From: Diabrotica undecimpunctata | Taxonomy: Eukaryota; Arthropoda; Insecta; Coleoptera; Chrysomelidae | NCBI RefSeq assembly: GCF_040954645.1 | Contig: NC_092806.1 | Location: 159,894,328 to 159,958,327 of the forward strand | DNA: 64,000 bases | Direction: 5' to 3' | In this document: positions 1 to 11,582 of the stretch, in pieces | How the letters are laid out: the number at the start of each line of letters is the position of its first letter | Numbering within the stretch: the stretch's first letter is position 1 | Notes under the pieces: model-generated | Told to the model about the DNA's origin: nothing | The model's input: the letters and a program-made list of their open reading frames with translations, nothing else | Database searches by the model: none | Made by a program: the position numbers and the translations under genes

Positions 1-829
1 AAGATTTTTATATAATAAAATCATTACAGCTGAGATCATATAGTTTTTACAGTTGAAGACCCACTATAGTTGAAAATAACTAATTAGACTTCGGCGAAAC
101 GTCGCAATACTTTACTATTAAACTAAGATTAACATTACCACAAAAATTAATAAAAAAAAATTACTCAGTTTGAGTTTTATATCGTGTCGGACTTTGCTTT
201 GTAGAGCTTTCGATTCCTTCTATATAGTCTTCATCGTGATATCCGGAGCCTCAGTTTGCAAAGTCCTTAGATCACTTCACTAATACTGAGTAAGTAAAGG
301 TCACTGCAAGTAAAGGTTTCCGTGTTAAAGGTATCGTCATGTATTTTATTGACACAATTAAGACACTTCTTGTTGAATTTCATCGCTTCTTGGATAATCC
401 TTGAATTGTAAAAGCGGATGGGGCATTCGGAGGTTTCAAAATGAAATTTATGGTATAGAAAAGACAGTTCAAACTCAGTGGCGGCTCGTGAATACTAAAA
501 GAGGCAATGCGCAAATATATAAATTTACCGTAGGTAAATTTACCGGGTACTGAATGAAAAAGGATTTTTTTGTTCGGTTTTTGGACACAAGTTCAATAAA
601 ATTAACATTATCTATGTATAATAAGATGACCGCATGGATAAAGAATTATGACAATAAGAGAAGGAATAACGATATTATGTCATAAAAACCGACAACGCGA
701 ACAAGACTAACAAAATATTAAAAATTTTAAGGGCATAGTGCGCACTTAGTATTTTTAAATCATAAACAATAATAAAAACGTACCAGAATTCAAATCAAGC
801 AATATAAATATATAAATTAATATATCCTT
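1..829. other. AT-rich non-coding sequence, left edge
   Basis: No gene is visible. It probably lies in an upstream intron or flank of the pseudokinase gene whose exons start at 4542. The only structured item is a transposon-end-like motif at 476-490, listed separately, and a short palindromic stretch near 528-545 (aaatttacc / ggtaaattt). Confidence 0.5.
476..490 (+). repeat. Solitary transposon terminal motif CAGTGGCGGCTCGTG
   Basis: CAGTGGCGGCTCGTG is followed by a purine-rich stretch and a TGC. The same start (CAGTGGCGGCTCGT) recurs at 32116-32129 with similar downstream sequence. CAGTGGCG-type ends are common for hAT-like DNA transposons in insects. No matching opposite end or target duplication was found here, so this is one end only. 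Confidence 0.4.
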
Positions 830-3800
830 CTCTAACATGAAATGTTTTAGATGATCTATATGATAGTAACCATTTTCCAATCCTCATAACAAATAATGAA
901 GAAAAATCACCAGGAACAGTAATAAAGCGGAAGATTTCTAATGCTGACTGGTCAAGTATCAGAACTGAAATAGACCGGCAAATGGAACAAATTTTCTTCT
1001 CTGGAAATATAGATAATGATGTAGATAACTTCAACAAATGCATTATATCCGCTTCTGACATTTACGTAGGAAAAAGTATAATAACTTCTACAAGAAAATT
1101 AACACCTTGGTGGAATGAACGTTGTGCAACTGCTGTAAAAGAATACAAAACTGCTCTTCATAAGTAACCGCCGAAACAAAAGTAAGGAAAACTTGATTTG
1201 TTTTAAAAAACTTAGAGCCAAGGCGAGTTATATCTTAAAACAAAGTAAGAAACACTTATGGAAAAACTACATTGCCCCTTCTTAAGTTTGGAAGAAAATT
1301 AATCAAATGTGGAGAAAAAATACGCACACAAGAATTCCAGCTCTTTTACATAAAAGTAATTTAGTAACCGATGATCAACAAATCGTTAATGTAATCGCCG
1401 AGAATTTCTATCAAGTATTTAAAAACAGGAATGTACTCAAAGAAAGAAATCCTCCTGTACAATATCCTTCCCAATCTCTCAAATTTGACTCTACTGTCTT
1501 AAACACTCTATTTACACTACAGGAACTTTTAAATATTCTTCCAACTTGCAAAAATTCAGCTGCAGGTCCCGATATCGTCCCCTTCATATTCCTCAAAAAG
1601 CTTCCCATATCTGCAGTAAAAAATTGATTATACTGTACAACATAATATGGACCAATCAGAAATTTTTAATATTATGGAGGGAATCTATCGTTATATCAAT
1701 CAAGAAACAGGACAAATCCCCGAATAATCCAAAATCCTACCGTCCTAGATTCACTGACATACACCTTGTGTAAGCTGCTAGAAAAACTAATAAACAAAAA
1801 ACTTATGTGGTATCTAGAAAAACACAAAATTTTAGATTCAGTTCAATCCGGATTCCGTTCATCCCGAAACACGGCTGACAACTTAGTAATCTTACAAACA
1901 GAGATCACAACGGCCTTTCAAAAGAAGCAAGATTTAAAATGAACATCATTTGACATCGAAAACGCCTTCTATACTCTAAGTTCTACTGTATTGAACAAAT
2001 TAAAAGAATACAAAATTACGGGAAATACATTATCTTTTATCGAACAGTTTCTTTTTAATCGCCGCTTCAAAGTATTAGTTAACGGAAAAGCTTCCTCAAC
2101 TTTGGTTCAGGAAAATGGGGCACCCCAAGCATCAGTTCTAAGTTCCACTTTATTTATAATAACTATTAATGACATTTGCAAGAATATTCTCAACCCAGTG
2201 AAGTATAACTTATATGCTGACGACCTGATTTTATATTGCCGCGGTAAAGGTACGTTCACAACTACAAACTTAATCCAAAAAGCAGTAAGTGAACTAACTT
2301 CTTGGTCTATAAGCTTTGTCTTGGTGTCCTCCTCCCCCTCTATCTTTTATCCTTAAGGATGTTAGGATGTGGTGACGTTATGGTAATTGACGAATGGTTG
2401 CTATCCATTCTTCTCTCTCCTGGGCGCGGTGTGCTGCATCAGACAGAGAGTAACCGGTAGCGCACTTTATTTGGTCTGACCATCGGAATGGCGATCTTCC
2501 TCGGGTTCTTTTACCATCTACCTTGCCTTCAACCACCAACCTCTCCATGCCTTCCATTCGTTTGGTAATGTGTCCAAAGTACCTCAATATATTTTGGTTG
2601 ATGAATGTGGTAAGCCTAGTATGTTTTGGTCTATAAGTATTAATTTCTCTGCTGTAAATTACCCAATTACAAAGTACCCAAATTCAGTCGAAGAACACTT
2701 AGCATATTATTACCTCAAATTACATTAAATGGTACTCCACTCACAGTAGCTAATGAACACAAGATACCAGATTTAAATCTATTAAAATCTCTAGCAAACT
2801 ATCACTGGGGAGCTGATGAAGATATCCTAATTAAGGTATACAGATCTCTCATTCGCTCTCAACTGGATTATGGATGCTTTGTATACATGTCACTCATGTC
2901 AGCATCAAAGACTTATTTAAGGACTCTTGACATTATTTAGAATACCGCATTACGAATACGTCTCAGAGCTTTTAGATCCAGTCCCGCCGAAAGTCTTCGC
3001 TGCGAAACAGGTGAACTTCCTCTTTCGCTTCGCAAGCAACAACTTCTTCTGACATACTTTGCTAGAGTGTCTTCGAATCAAAACAACCCTATATTATAAG
3101 CTAATATAAAAACCCTATAATTGTGAGCCTAACAATAAATACCAGACATTGCCTCAAATTTTACTTCGACTTTCACGACCTGTTAATTTTTCAATAACAG
3201 ATACTCATATACTGTCATCAACTTCTTGGATTAATAACATACCAAAAATTAACCTTTTGCTTAATAATTATCACAAAAATGAAAACAAAAGCCAAATTCT
3301 GAGGCACTCTTTCCTAGAGCTGATCAACACATACTCATTTGACGAGATTCTGTACACCGATGCATCTAAAACTGAGACAGGTGTCGGATATTCTGTAACA
3401 ACTTCAAATAATGTCATTCAGAAGTTCTGCCTTCCACAATCCACCTCTCTCCATACAGGAGAGCTGTACGCCATCCTACAAGCATTAAAAGGCTTATGTA
3501 ACCAAACTAAAGCCAAGAACACTGCAATATGTACAGATTCGATGTCCGCCATCGACTCGATTAAAAATATATATTCCGAACATACATTGGTTCATGCCAT
3601 ACATGAAGCAACAAACTGTCTCACTTCTCCTGGAACAAACATAACATTAATCTGGATTCCTTTACACATTGCATTTTAGGTAATGAGACTGCTAATACTA
3701 CTGCAAAAGAAGCAATTACAACCAAATCAAACATCAAATTTGTTCAGCTAGCATCAGATCTAAAACCGCTTTTCAGGTCCCAAATCAAAAAGTCCCGTCA

Positions 3801-4370
3801 AAACCAACCTCGAAATTACACAAAATACAACCTATCATCGAAACCTTTCAGCTATCTAACTTAAGTAGCAAAGAGACAAATTATTCTTTCGCAGGCTAAG
3901 AATTGGTTACACGCTGACACATGATGGCTTCCGGAAGTCACCTGTTTGTGAAAAGTGTAGTGACCGATCATTAACCATTTAACATATTCTTACACATTGT
4001 GTCAAATACGAGTAAGAACAAAAAAAACTCAATACAAGGTCTTACAAATGTTATCCTAAGCCAATTAGAACTTATTCAGAATCCAGAATTCAGAAAGCAA
4101 CTCCAGTTGCTTTCATAAAGTTCTCGTAGACATACCGTCTCAGGACTTGCAACTTAATGTAGAGTCATATGTCGCCATGTTACCAATCCAAAGGTAACTT
4201 TATCAACTTAATTTGAAACAAGACATAATGTAAACTAAATGTCAATTAATAATTTTTAAAGGGTTTTTAACCCCATATTTAGTGGCTACATTCATGTATT
4301 AACCTGACACTGATGATGGAATATTTATTCAGAATGTACTAGATTTCGTACGAACGAACTTGTATTACAA
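830..4370 (+). mobile_element. Decayed RNase H-bearing non-LTR retrotransposon (I/R1-like)
   Basis: Many frameshifted pieces in one orientation keep the order expected of a LINE. The end of an endonuclease-type region and a linker (TPWWNERC) lie around 840-1167. The RT finger segment (AAGPDIVPF) is near 1550-1590. The RT core with YADDLILY is at 1991-2320, and the thumb (SLIRSQLDYGCFVY) is near 2840-2890. An RNase H domain lies at 3149-3679 (LYTDASKT, HTGELYAIL, CTDSMSAI). A Cys/His tail (CEKCSD) lies near 3945-4010. RNase H after RT points to the I/R1/LOA group. Stops and indels occur throughout, so this is a fossil. It is 5' truncated at about 830 and the 3' end near 4370 is not sharp. It is interrupted at 2314-2625 by another LINE. 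Confidence 0.8.
2302..2637 (-). mobile_element. 5'-truncated RTE-type LINE insertion with 12-bp TSD
   Basis: The 12-mer ttggtctataag occurs at 2302-2313 and again at 2626-2637, bracketing about 312 bp that break the RT of the older LINE. On the minus strand the insert encodes a typical RTE-like C-terminal tail (YFGHITKRMEGMERLVVEG, then a basic RTRGR motif and a W-rich end). Joining the two target copies restores RT coding of the host LINE. The element is therefore younger than its host LINE and was 5' truncated on arrival. Confidence 0.85.
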
Positions 4371-4541
4371 AATTTAGTGTATTCTTTTTTATTACTTTCT
4401 CTTTCATATATAAAAATATTAGTGCCTTCTCTGGTATTTCTTAAACTTACTAAAACTATAGAAGAGAAAAAGTGCGAAATTGTTACGACGAAATGTCATA
4501 AACGTTAAAGACCAGTGGTATTTATTGTTTTTATATTTCAG

Positions 4542-6743
4542 GTAACAGAAGATGACCACGACTGGATACAAAACGGACGAACACATAAATTACGCTCAAG
4601 AAAAGGAAGAAGTATTGTCCACAAGAACCTCGAAGACAACTACGGTGCTGTAGTAGTAGCTAACCATGAAGCTTTGGCTCAAGTACTTGAAAATGTAAGT
4701 TTTATCAATCAGATATCAATTAAATTTTTATTTTTATTTTGATTTCAATGCAAAATCTGCCAGATCAAGATTTATTAACGTTATTTGGTGTTAAGAAGAC
4801 GCTTACGAAATTGATAAAATATTTTAATCAGTGTCTTATCACATTTTTTTAGATCCAACAAATCAATCACATCCAACCAGCCCTGAGAGGACTGAAGAAT
4901 CTTTCGAATCTGCGATGGACCGATTTTTCCATCAAATCTACCACATCGCCAATTATAGTCGGTTCCAGGATATTCCATCAAGCGCTTTGGGGTACCCAGC
5001 ATGTGACGTTGGCGTTGACAGCAGGTACTACTACGTCCAGCGCGATGCCGTTAGGGACTTTTAACTTAACCTCGATAAGCGAATTTAGCGACCTTATACC
5101 CAGTACTTATTTGGTTATGTCGGATGAAAGCAAAGAAGACGACAATAAGCAAATACAGGGTAAGTCACAAGAGATTATTATATATATACACATCGGTTTA
5201 GAACGTCTTTCGACGTTGTCCGATACCTAAACACCATCTCTTCCTATCTTCGCAGTCGTTTGTTGTTAAATTTCTTTCGCTCATGGACTTGTTTACGCCC
5301 TGTTGCCATTCTAATCTGGGTTTTCCTCTTTTCCGTCGACCTATCGGTTGCCATTCTATTACTTTTTTGGGGAGTCTTGATGCTGGCATCCGTTGAACAT
5401 GCCCATACCACCTTAATTGTTTCTTCTCTATATCTTGAGTTATATTTCCTTCTATTCCCATACGTTGTTTTATTACATCATTTCTGATTCGGTGTCGTCT
5501 GGAAATACCTAAAGATCTTCTCATTGCATCCATCTCTACTGCTTCTTTCTCAAGAGATTATTAACTTAATTTAAAACTTCAAAATTTAGAATTTACGAGT
5601 TGAAGTAAGTCTTGTTTCAACATGTATTTATTTTGCATATTATTCACTTTCATGTGTAGTACATTCTTCAAAGAAACCTTTCAGTACCCTGGCTTTTTGA
5701 GTGTCACGAACAAGGTATATATATTCTTGCCTTATTACCCTGTAATATGAATGGTTTGATTGTTTGTCTTCGTATTTAAAAACTTACACTGATATTAATT
5801 CACTTATTTTTCAGCAACCATCCAGGTGTTACCGTACCTCCAAATCAATACTATTCAAACCTACGGAGACGTTTTAAAAGCCAAATCGCAAGAAGACAGT
5901 TGGAAAGATTCGAATTTCGTTCTACTGCAGCTGGTAAACGCTTTGAAGACGATACAGGCACAAGGAATCGAGGAACTGCCTCTGTCTTTGAACACGTTCG
6001 TACTTTGTAAGGATATGGATAAGGAAAGCCATCACAGACTGTGTGTTTTACAGGGGTGAGTTCGATAATATATTTTTTCTTTTCTTTTTTTTGCGAAAAC
6101 TGTATCAGAAGAATTATCCAGATTTTCCAAGAAGTTATAAGAACTCAGTACAAATTAATTGGCGACATCCTTCATTATAAAACCTCCACAAATCAAGGGA
6201 AGACACCTACCGTGTGTCTTACTGAAACATATGTTGTATATGTATTTAATTTTCATCAAATATCAGTCTTGATTTAAAAAACAAATTTTTTTTTGCAGCG
6301 ACATAGCGACGAAATCGAGCCAAGAAAAACACGGTACCCTCTGCATGTGCGCACTGAAAGCCCTGATCTGCCTCCAACCCTCCACCAAAATCGCCCCTCT
6401 TCTCCAATCGCTGCTGAGCCACGAACGAGCAGTTTCCCTAACGCAAGTCAAGAGCGTCCTGGAGTTCTCCCTGTGGGGTCCATCAGACGTATCTCTGGGC
6501 AGCACCATCAAGGAACGGGAACTGGCTTTGCAAAGATGGTTGGATCTGCAACGAGCGACGGTTTTGCATGGTTTGGTGTGCACTAGAGTGCAGTTAACGG
6601 TTTATGAGGAATGCCATTTGTTGTTTTTGGTCAGATCCAACGCGAGGATGATGTGTGATGCTTCACTCTTGATAGAATCGAGTAATTTGAAACATATCGT
6701 TGGAATGAATCAAAGTAGGATTGAAAAATGCGTCGGTGCTTAA
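4542..6743 (+). CDS. PEAK/Pragmin-like pseudokinase, last four exons (partial)
   Basis: Four exons join in phase: 4542-4694, 4853-5159, 5815-6055 and 6299-6743, with canonical GT/AG borders and a TAA stop at 6741-6743. The product C-terminus is about 380 residues. The stretch FVLLQLVNALKTIQAQGIEE followed by LSLNTFVLC looks like the helix E/catalytic-loop region of a kinase fold without the HRD aspartate. The end has LEFSLWGPSD and then RWLDLQRATVL. This WGP...WLDLxR arrangement is the C-terminal helical (SHE-type) dimerisation region of PEAK1/PRAG1 scaffolding pseudokinases, which act at focal adhesions and in tyrosine-kinase signalling. The 5' exons lie before the window. Intron 2 (5160-5814) contains a LINE insertion. 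The family call is from memory of motifs; another atypical kinase-like scaffold is possible. Confidence 0.65.
5168..5563 (-). mobile_element. RTE-type LINE tail in pseudokinase intron, 13-bp TSD
   Basis: Direct repeats caagagattatta at 5168-5180 and 5551-5563 flank about 370 bp. The minus strand encodes the end of an RTE-like protein: a motif RRSLGISRRHRIRND, then LRWYGHVQRMP and a RRKRGKPR basic run. It is 5' truncated and lies antisense inside the intron between pseudokinase exons 4853-5159 and 5815-6055, so it should be spliced out. Confidence 0.88.
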
Positions 6744-7200
6744 ATATTATTCGTATAGGTGAGAATAGTTCACAGTAACGAAAAGGTTTATGCTGCCTGG
6801 GCAGGTTCAAGATACGAATGAGAGCTGGATTTTTGGAATGATGATATAACCGATCAAATTAAGGACTATCTGCATCTCATTTGATCGTTTAGTCTTCAAG
6901 ATGTTACTTAAACTATCTACAAGTAAGATTACAGACTTTATAGAGTGGATTGCTGAGGTAGGGTCGAAATTTTACTCATATTTTGTCGTGATGCATTTTC
7001 CTTCAATGACAACCATTGTTTTTTATGCTAACCAATTTTTTCAGTCAAATAACATCATTTTTAGTTCATTCAGTCGATTTCCCTTGCCTCTCTGTGCATG
7101 ATTGTATCTGTGGTTACAACGGATCACTATTTTCTATTGCTGTTATTTAATCATTCATTTGGATTTTTTGACAGTTTTCTACTATTGTAAATAAAATTGT
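6744..7200 (+). promoter_or_regulatory. Likely 3' UTR with AATAAA signal
   Basis: Sequence after the pseudokinase stop is non-coding. An AATAAA hexamer at 7190-7195, about 450 bp past the stop, is the best poly(A) signal candidate. The exact cleavage site cannot be read from sequence alone. Confidence 0.4.
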
Positions 7201-7719
7201 TGATAAATTGGCTTCGGACAATTTTTGTTGCTCTTCTGGACGCTTTTTTTTTAACAGACAGGTTTTGTTGTATGTCTATATTCCGCAACTTTTCATTAAG
7301 ACGGCTGGACAATTTGTTACAAGTATAGTAACCACTTTTCGAGATCTGATAATAGCCATTTTCCTCCTAGTGTCTAATGCTTCTCTTTGTCCATTATGTA
7401 GGATTAAATGCTATTTTTTAGACCTGTTAGCCAATTTTTGTAGGCCTGCTGGTCATTTTCTGGTCTACCGTCACCCTGCTAGTGGAGTTAACTTATTAGC
7501 TGATTTTTACCATTATTTTAAATCTGTAAAGTAAATTATCTGCTAAACAATTTCCTTTGATTCTGGTAGTACTGAGTGATTGTTTTGAAGCTGTACCTTA
7601 ACTGTCAGGTCTGCTATATAATTTTCTGTTGTTATTGTAGTAATAAATGATTTTAATATTGATTACATCGTCTAAAAGGTAACTAATTTCTAAAGGTACA
7701 CTTTTACCACTATTTAGGA

Positions 7720-8910
7720 CTACTGGCCAATTTTTGTACTTCTGCTAGATATTTTCTTTTTATTCTCAGTTTGTGTCTGACTATAGTTATGTTTACAGTA
7801 GTTCAGTACACATAATCACTAAGTGATGCTAACTAGCCCCTGTGTTGCTATTTAAACATTATTTATTTAAAACAATTTTTTAGGCCTTCTACCCAATTTT
7901 TGTAGATCTGCTAGACAATTTCTTTTTATTCTCAGTCTGTCTATGACTGTAGTTATGGTTACAATACTTCAGTACGCATCAGCTCCAAGTGATATTGTTC
8001 AATCATTATTGAAGACAATGTTTTAGATCTTCTAGCCAATTTTTGAAGGTGTGCTAAACAATTTCTTTTTATTCTTAGTCTGTGTATGACTGTAGTTGAG
8101 GTTACAATAATTGAGTACACATTAGCTCCATTCAAGACCTAGTTTTAGGTCTTGTAGCCAGTTTTTGTACGTCTGCTAGCCAATTTCTTTTTATTCTCAG
8201 TTTGTATATGACTCTGGTTGTGGTTATAATAGTTCAGTACACCTTAGCTCCAAGTGATGCTATTCAATCACTATTTAGAATATTTTAGGTCTTATAGCCA
8301 AATTTTGTACGTCTTCTAGGCAATTTCTTTCTATTCTCGGTCTGTGTATGACCGTAGTTGTGTTTATAATAGTTCAGTACACCTTAGCTCCAAGTGATGC
8401 TGTTCAATCACTATTTAGGAGAATGTTTTAGATCTTATATCCAATTTTTGTGCATCTGGTAGACAATTTCTTTTTATTCTCGGTCTGTGCATGACTGTAG
8501 TTGTGGTTACAATACTTCAGTACACATCAGCTCTAAGTGATATTGTTCAATCATTATTGAAGACAATGTTTTAGGTGTTCTAGCCAATTTTTGAAGGTGT
8601 GCTAAACAATTTCTTTATATTCTCAGCTTGTGTATGACTTTAGTTGTGGTTATAATAATTGAGCACACATTAGCTCCATTCAAGACCTAGTTTTAGGTCT
8701 TGTAGCCAATTTTTGTACGTCTGCTAGGCAATGTCTTTTTATTCTCGTTCTGTGTATGACTTTAGTTTTGGTTATAATAGTTCAGTACACCTTAGCTCCA
8801 AGGGGTGCTATTCAATTATCATTTAGGAGAATGTATTAGGTCTTCTAGCCAATTTTTCGCAGATCTCATATTTCTTTAAATATTTGTTCTAAGTATGATC
8901 GGGGCAGTTG
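7720..8910. repeat. Tandem array, ~122-143 bp monomers, 548-bp higher-order repeat
   Basis: An anchor (attctcag/gtctgtgtatgac) recurs at 7762, 7928, 8071, 8193, 8333, 8476, 8619, 8741 and, degraded, 8882. Spacings are 166, 143, 122, 140, 143, 143, 122 and 141. The series 143-122-140-143 repeats: every anchor from 7928 on reappears exactly 548 bp later (7928/8476, 8071/8619, 8193/8741, about 8333/8882). Copies 548 apart resemble each other more than neighbouring monomers do. Weaker relatives of the unit (agccaatttttgtag) extend back to about 7430. No coding potential is evident. Confidence 0.9.
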
Positions 8911-9823
8911 TTCAGTAATACAGCGCTTACTAATAATATTAATCTTCTAGCTGATTTTTACCAGGTCATTGATGTGTCATGTGTATTTGTTGTTTTAAAT
9001 ACACTAAGGGTGGTTTTTCTTGTAAAAGACACTTCCTTACTCAAAAGCTAAGTTTTATTGGTAAATTATCAATATATAATCACACAAAAAATAAAAGAAT
9101 GATCCTTTTTATGTTTATACTTAAATGTGTATTTTAATATCAATTTTCAAATTGATATATCTTTGCAAGCAATACGTGTTTTATGTAAAATATATATTTT
9201 TTAAATTTCCAACTATAAATGATATTATCTGCTAGATATTCATGTTCGCTAATCATGTTTGGATAAATTGATTCCTTTAAGTCTACAGTCCAAAATATAT
9301 GAATGCAATTATAATAATCAGACCATTTTAAACATCCCTGTATCACGACCTTTGTTATTATGTTAATATTTATATATTTTTTTCGAAAAATTGTTTATAC
9401 ATCATTAAAAATTGTAAATATTATTATTATATAATAAGTCTCTCTACTACCAATTTATTAAAATATTTTATATATATATTTGTTGTAAGTATTTTTGGAT
9501 TTTTAAATATATTTATTGGTTATAAACTTGTTTTACTTTTCCTGATATTTTTCTCATAATTCGGATTTTAAGACTTAATAAATTGACAATACACTTAACG
9601 CCACCTTATAGGTAATTGCCGAAGTTTTTTAAAATTGTATAAAAAAACAGGATTCTGTAATTATGTGTATTTGATTACTGCTGCTTGGTGTGAGAGGGCA
9701 CTGTTATGAAATTAATTTAAAATTTATTACCCTAATAGCGTTAAGATGATCAGCGTTGCCTTCTGGGAAAAAGTGTACCCAATTGCATATACTTTTCACA
9801 GTATACATGTTGAATTGAATACA
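8911..9823. other. AT-rich non-coding stretch
   Basis: No gene, RNA or clear repeat was recognised. An open frame on the minus strand at 9140-9346 has no recognisable domain and is not called. Confidence 0.5.
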
Positions 9824-10275
9824 TTTTTCACATTTGGTACAAGTGAAGATAGCCTCAAATGAGTTTGACAGAATGAAATATTGGTGTTTGGCAGTGTTGA
9901 AATTTACATTACAAATGAAACATATGCAATCAAAAGCAAAGATATTTAAAAATTAATACTTTAAAATTACCAAAAAAGAAAAAGTAAATAGTTTTAAAAC
10001 AGTTTTTAAAATTAAATAGTAAAATGTCAGTATAAATAATAAAGTTAAGACATCTGTTGCACTCTGGTAAGTGGTGGTTTGAGAGTTCTGACGCTATTGC
10101 CAAATCTATAACCTATAAAAGGCAATTGTCCAAAAAAATTTTAATAATTAACTACAATGAATATAAAAAACAAATCTTAAGTCATTCGTGTTTTATAAAG
10201 TTGTAAAATTGGAGAATCCATAAAATAATAAACATGTACGTTTTAAAAGCGTTCTCTTTTGTATTTGAAGCATAT
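9824..10275 (+). repeat. Dispersed ~450-bp repeat, copy 1
   Basis: This segment matches 51902-52372 in the same orientation over nearly its whole length. A long near-identical core includes gtgtttggcagtgttgaaat and aagaaaaagtaaatagtttt. By eye the two copies differ by scattered substitutions and small indels. It has no coding content, and no terminal inverted repeats or target duplications were found. It may be an unclassified MITE, SINE-like unit or solo LTR. Confidence 0.75.
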
Positions 10276-11582
10276 TATAATATCATAAACATTATAACGA
10301 CATGGCAACACTGCCAACGCAATATATCCTGTGAAACAATGTAACAATATATCCTGTGACAATAATATCACAGAACACTCCATCCCAACATAATATTATA
10401 TCAAATAATTAATACCAATCGGACAGAATGAATATGCATAACCAAAAGTCCTTATTTATTCTACAAACAATTAAAACACCAATATTTCCAACTTCTTATT
10501 GGACAAACAAACAAATTAGAAATGTTTTTAAGATCCCTGGCCATTGTGACGTCAGAGCTTAGGCTTAGAGAGGTAGTCCATACATCTCAACCAAGAGACT
10601 ATCTTCTCCAAACAGAAACTAACAAAGCTAAATCTTGTCAACGAATTCAAGGAGACTCATGATATGATGTATTTTGGTTGTGATATTCCCTCCGTTTGTT
10701 TTCGCACCTTTTTGATACTTTTCTTAAGTACCAAAAATACGCGACTTTCATACAAATTGTAAGTAGCTATATATTTTGGGGGGACCGCCAATTACAGTTT
10801 TTAGTTGAATTTTATAATAATTTAGAGCCCAAAAATCTTAGTATCAACTATTTTCTACCTATGAATCGTCTTTAAATTCCATTTTCTCATCGAGGATTAA
10901 CTATGGTGGGGATAAACTGAGTATTAGGAAAATAATACCAGCTAGTTCATTCAACATTTTATTATCCAACCACAAACTACGAGTTTCCTTGGAGCCGGTT
11001 TTTCTGGTACAGGTACCTGAAATAAAAAAGAAAATAAGAAATCTACTTTGTAAAATAAAACATTAGGATGATTAGTGTATGGAGGAGAATTTTGATGAGT
11101 GGGTGGTTTTAAAAATTAAATTGGTTTCTAAAAGGGCTGTAAGCTGGAAAGAGACCATAAGTTTTCTTATAACTAAGTATAAAATAAAGAAAGGATCGTT
11201 TCCTAAAGTTCATTAAGAATGTATTTTTAGTAGTAAAAAATTGATTTTACCGTACGCCACATCAAATAAAACGGGCAATATGAGAGGTATAATGGTGTAG
11301 AAAAATAAAAGATGGTGGCATGTTCAAAAGGCCATTACGTTATATCTTATATATTATTAATCATATTGCAACGTGACACATTAAATGAAACGGGCGAATA
11401 CGAAGAGTATAATGATATAGAAAAAATTGTAAAAATATAAATAATATTAACTTGGTTAATAACATGCTAGATATCTGGTTAAACTGAACGAACTATTCAT
11501 GAACTGAGCAACAATAAGCAAAGTAACTTACTTTTGTATTATCAACAAAGACTACTTATTGCAGTATTAACAGCTTGACTTT
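10276..11582. other. Non-coding stretch downstream of THAP gene
   Basis: No firm gene is present. A TGACGTCA (CRE-like) octamer lies near 10546. On the minus strand a polypyrimidine tract plus AG near 11018 precedes a short open frame ending near 10910, which could be an extra 3' exon, but nothing supports it beyond the splice-like signal. Confidence 0.4.

Noticed and set aside
7208..7534. 108-codon plus-strand open frame after the pseudokinase
   Set aside because: Contains early relatives of the tandem repeat words (ccaattttt, ctgctgg) and no domain; treated as non-coding.
10546..10553. TGACGTCA as a CRE regulatory site
   Set aside because: A single octamer without a nearby start of a gene is expected by chance at this scale.
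10910..11018. Extra 3' exon of the THAP gene after a cag acceptor
   Set aside because: No matching donor in exon 3 before its stop could be chosen, and the peptide has no domain.
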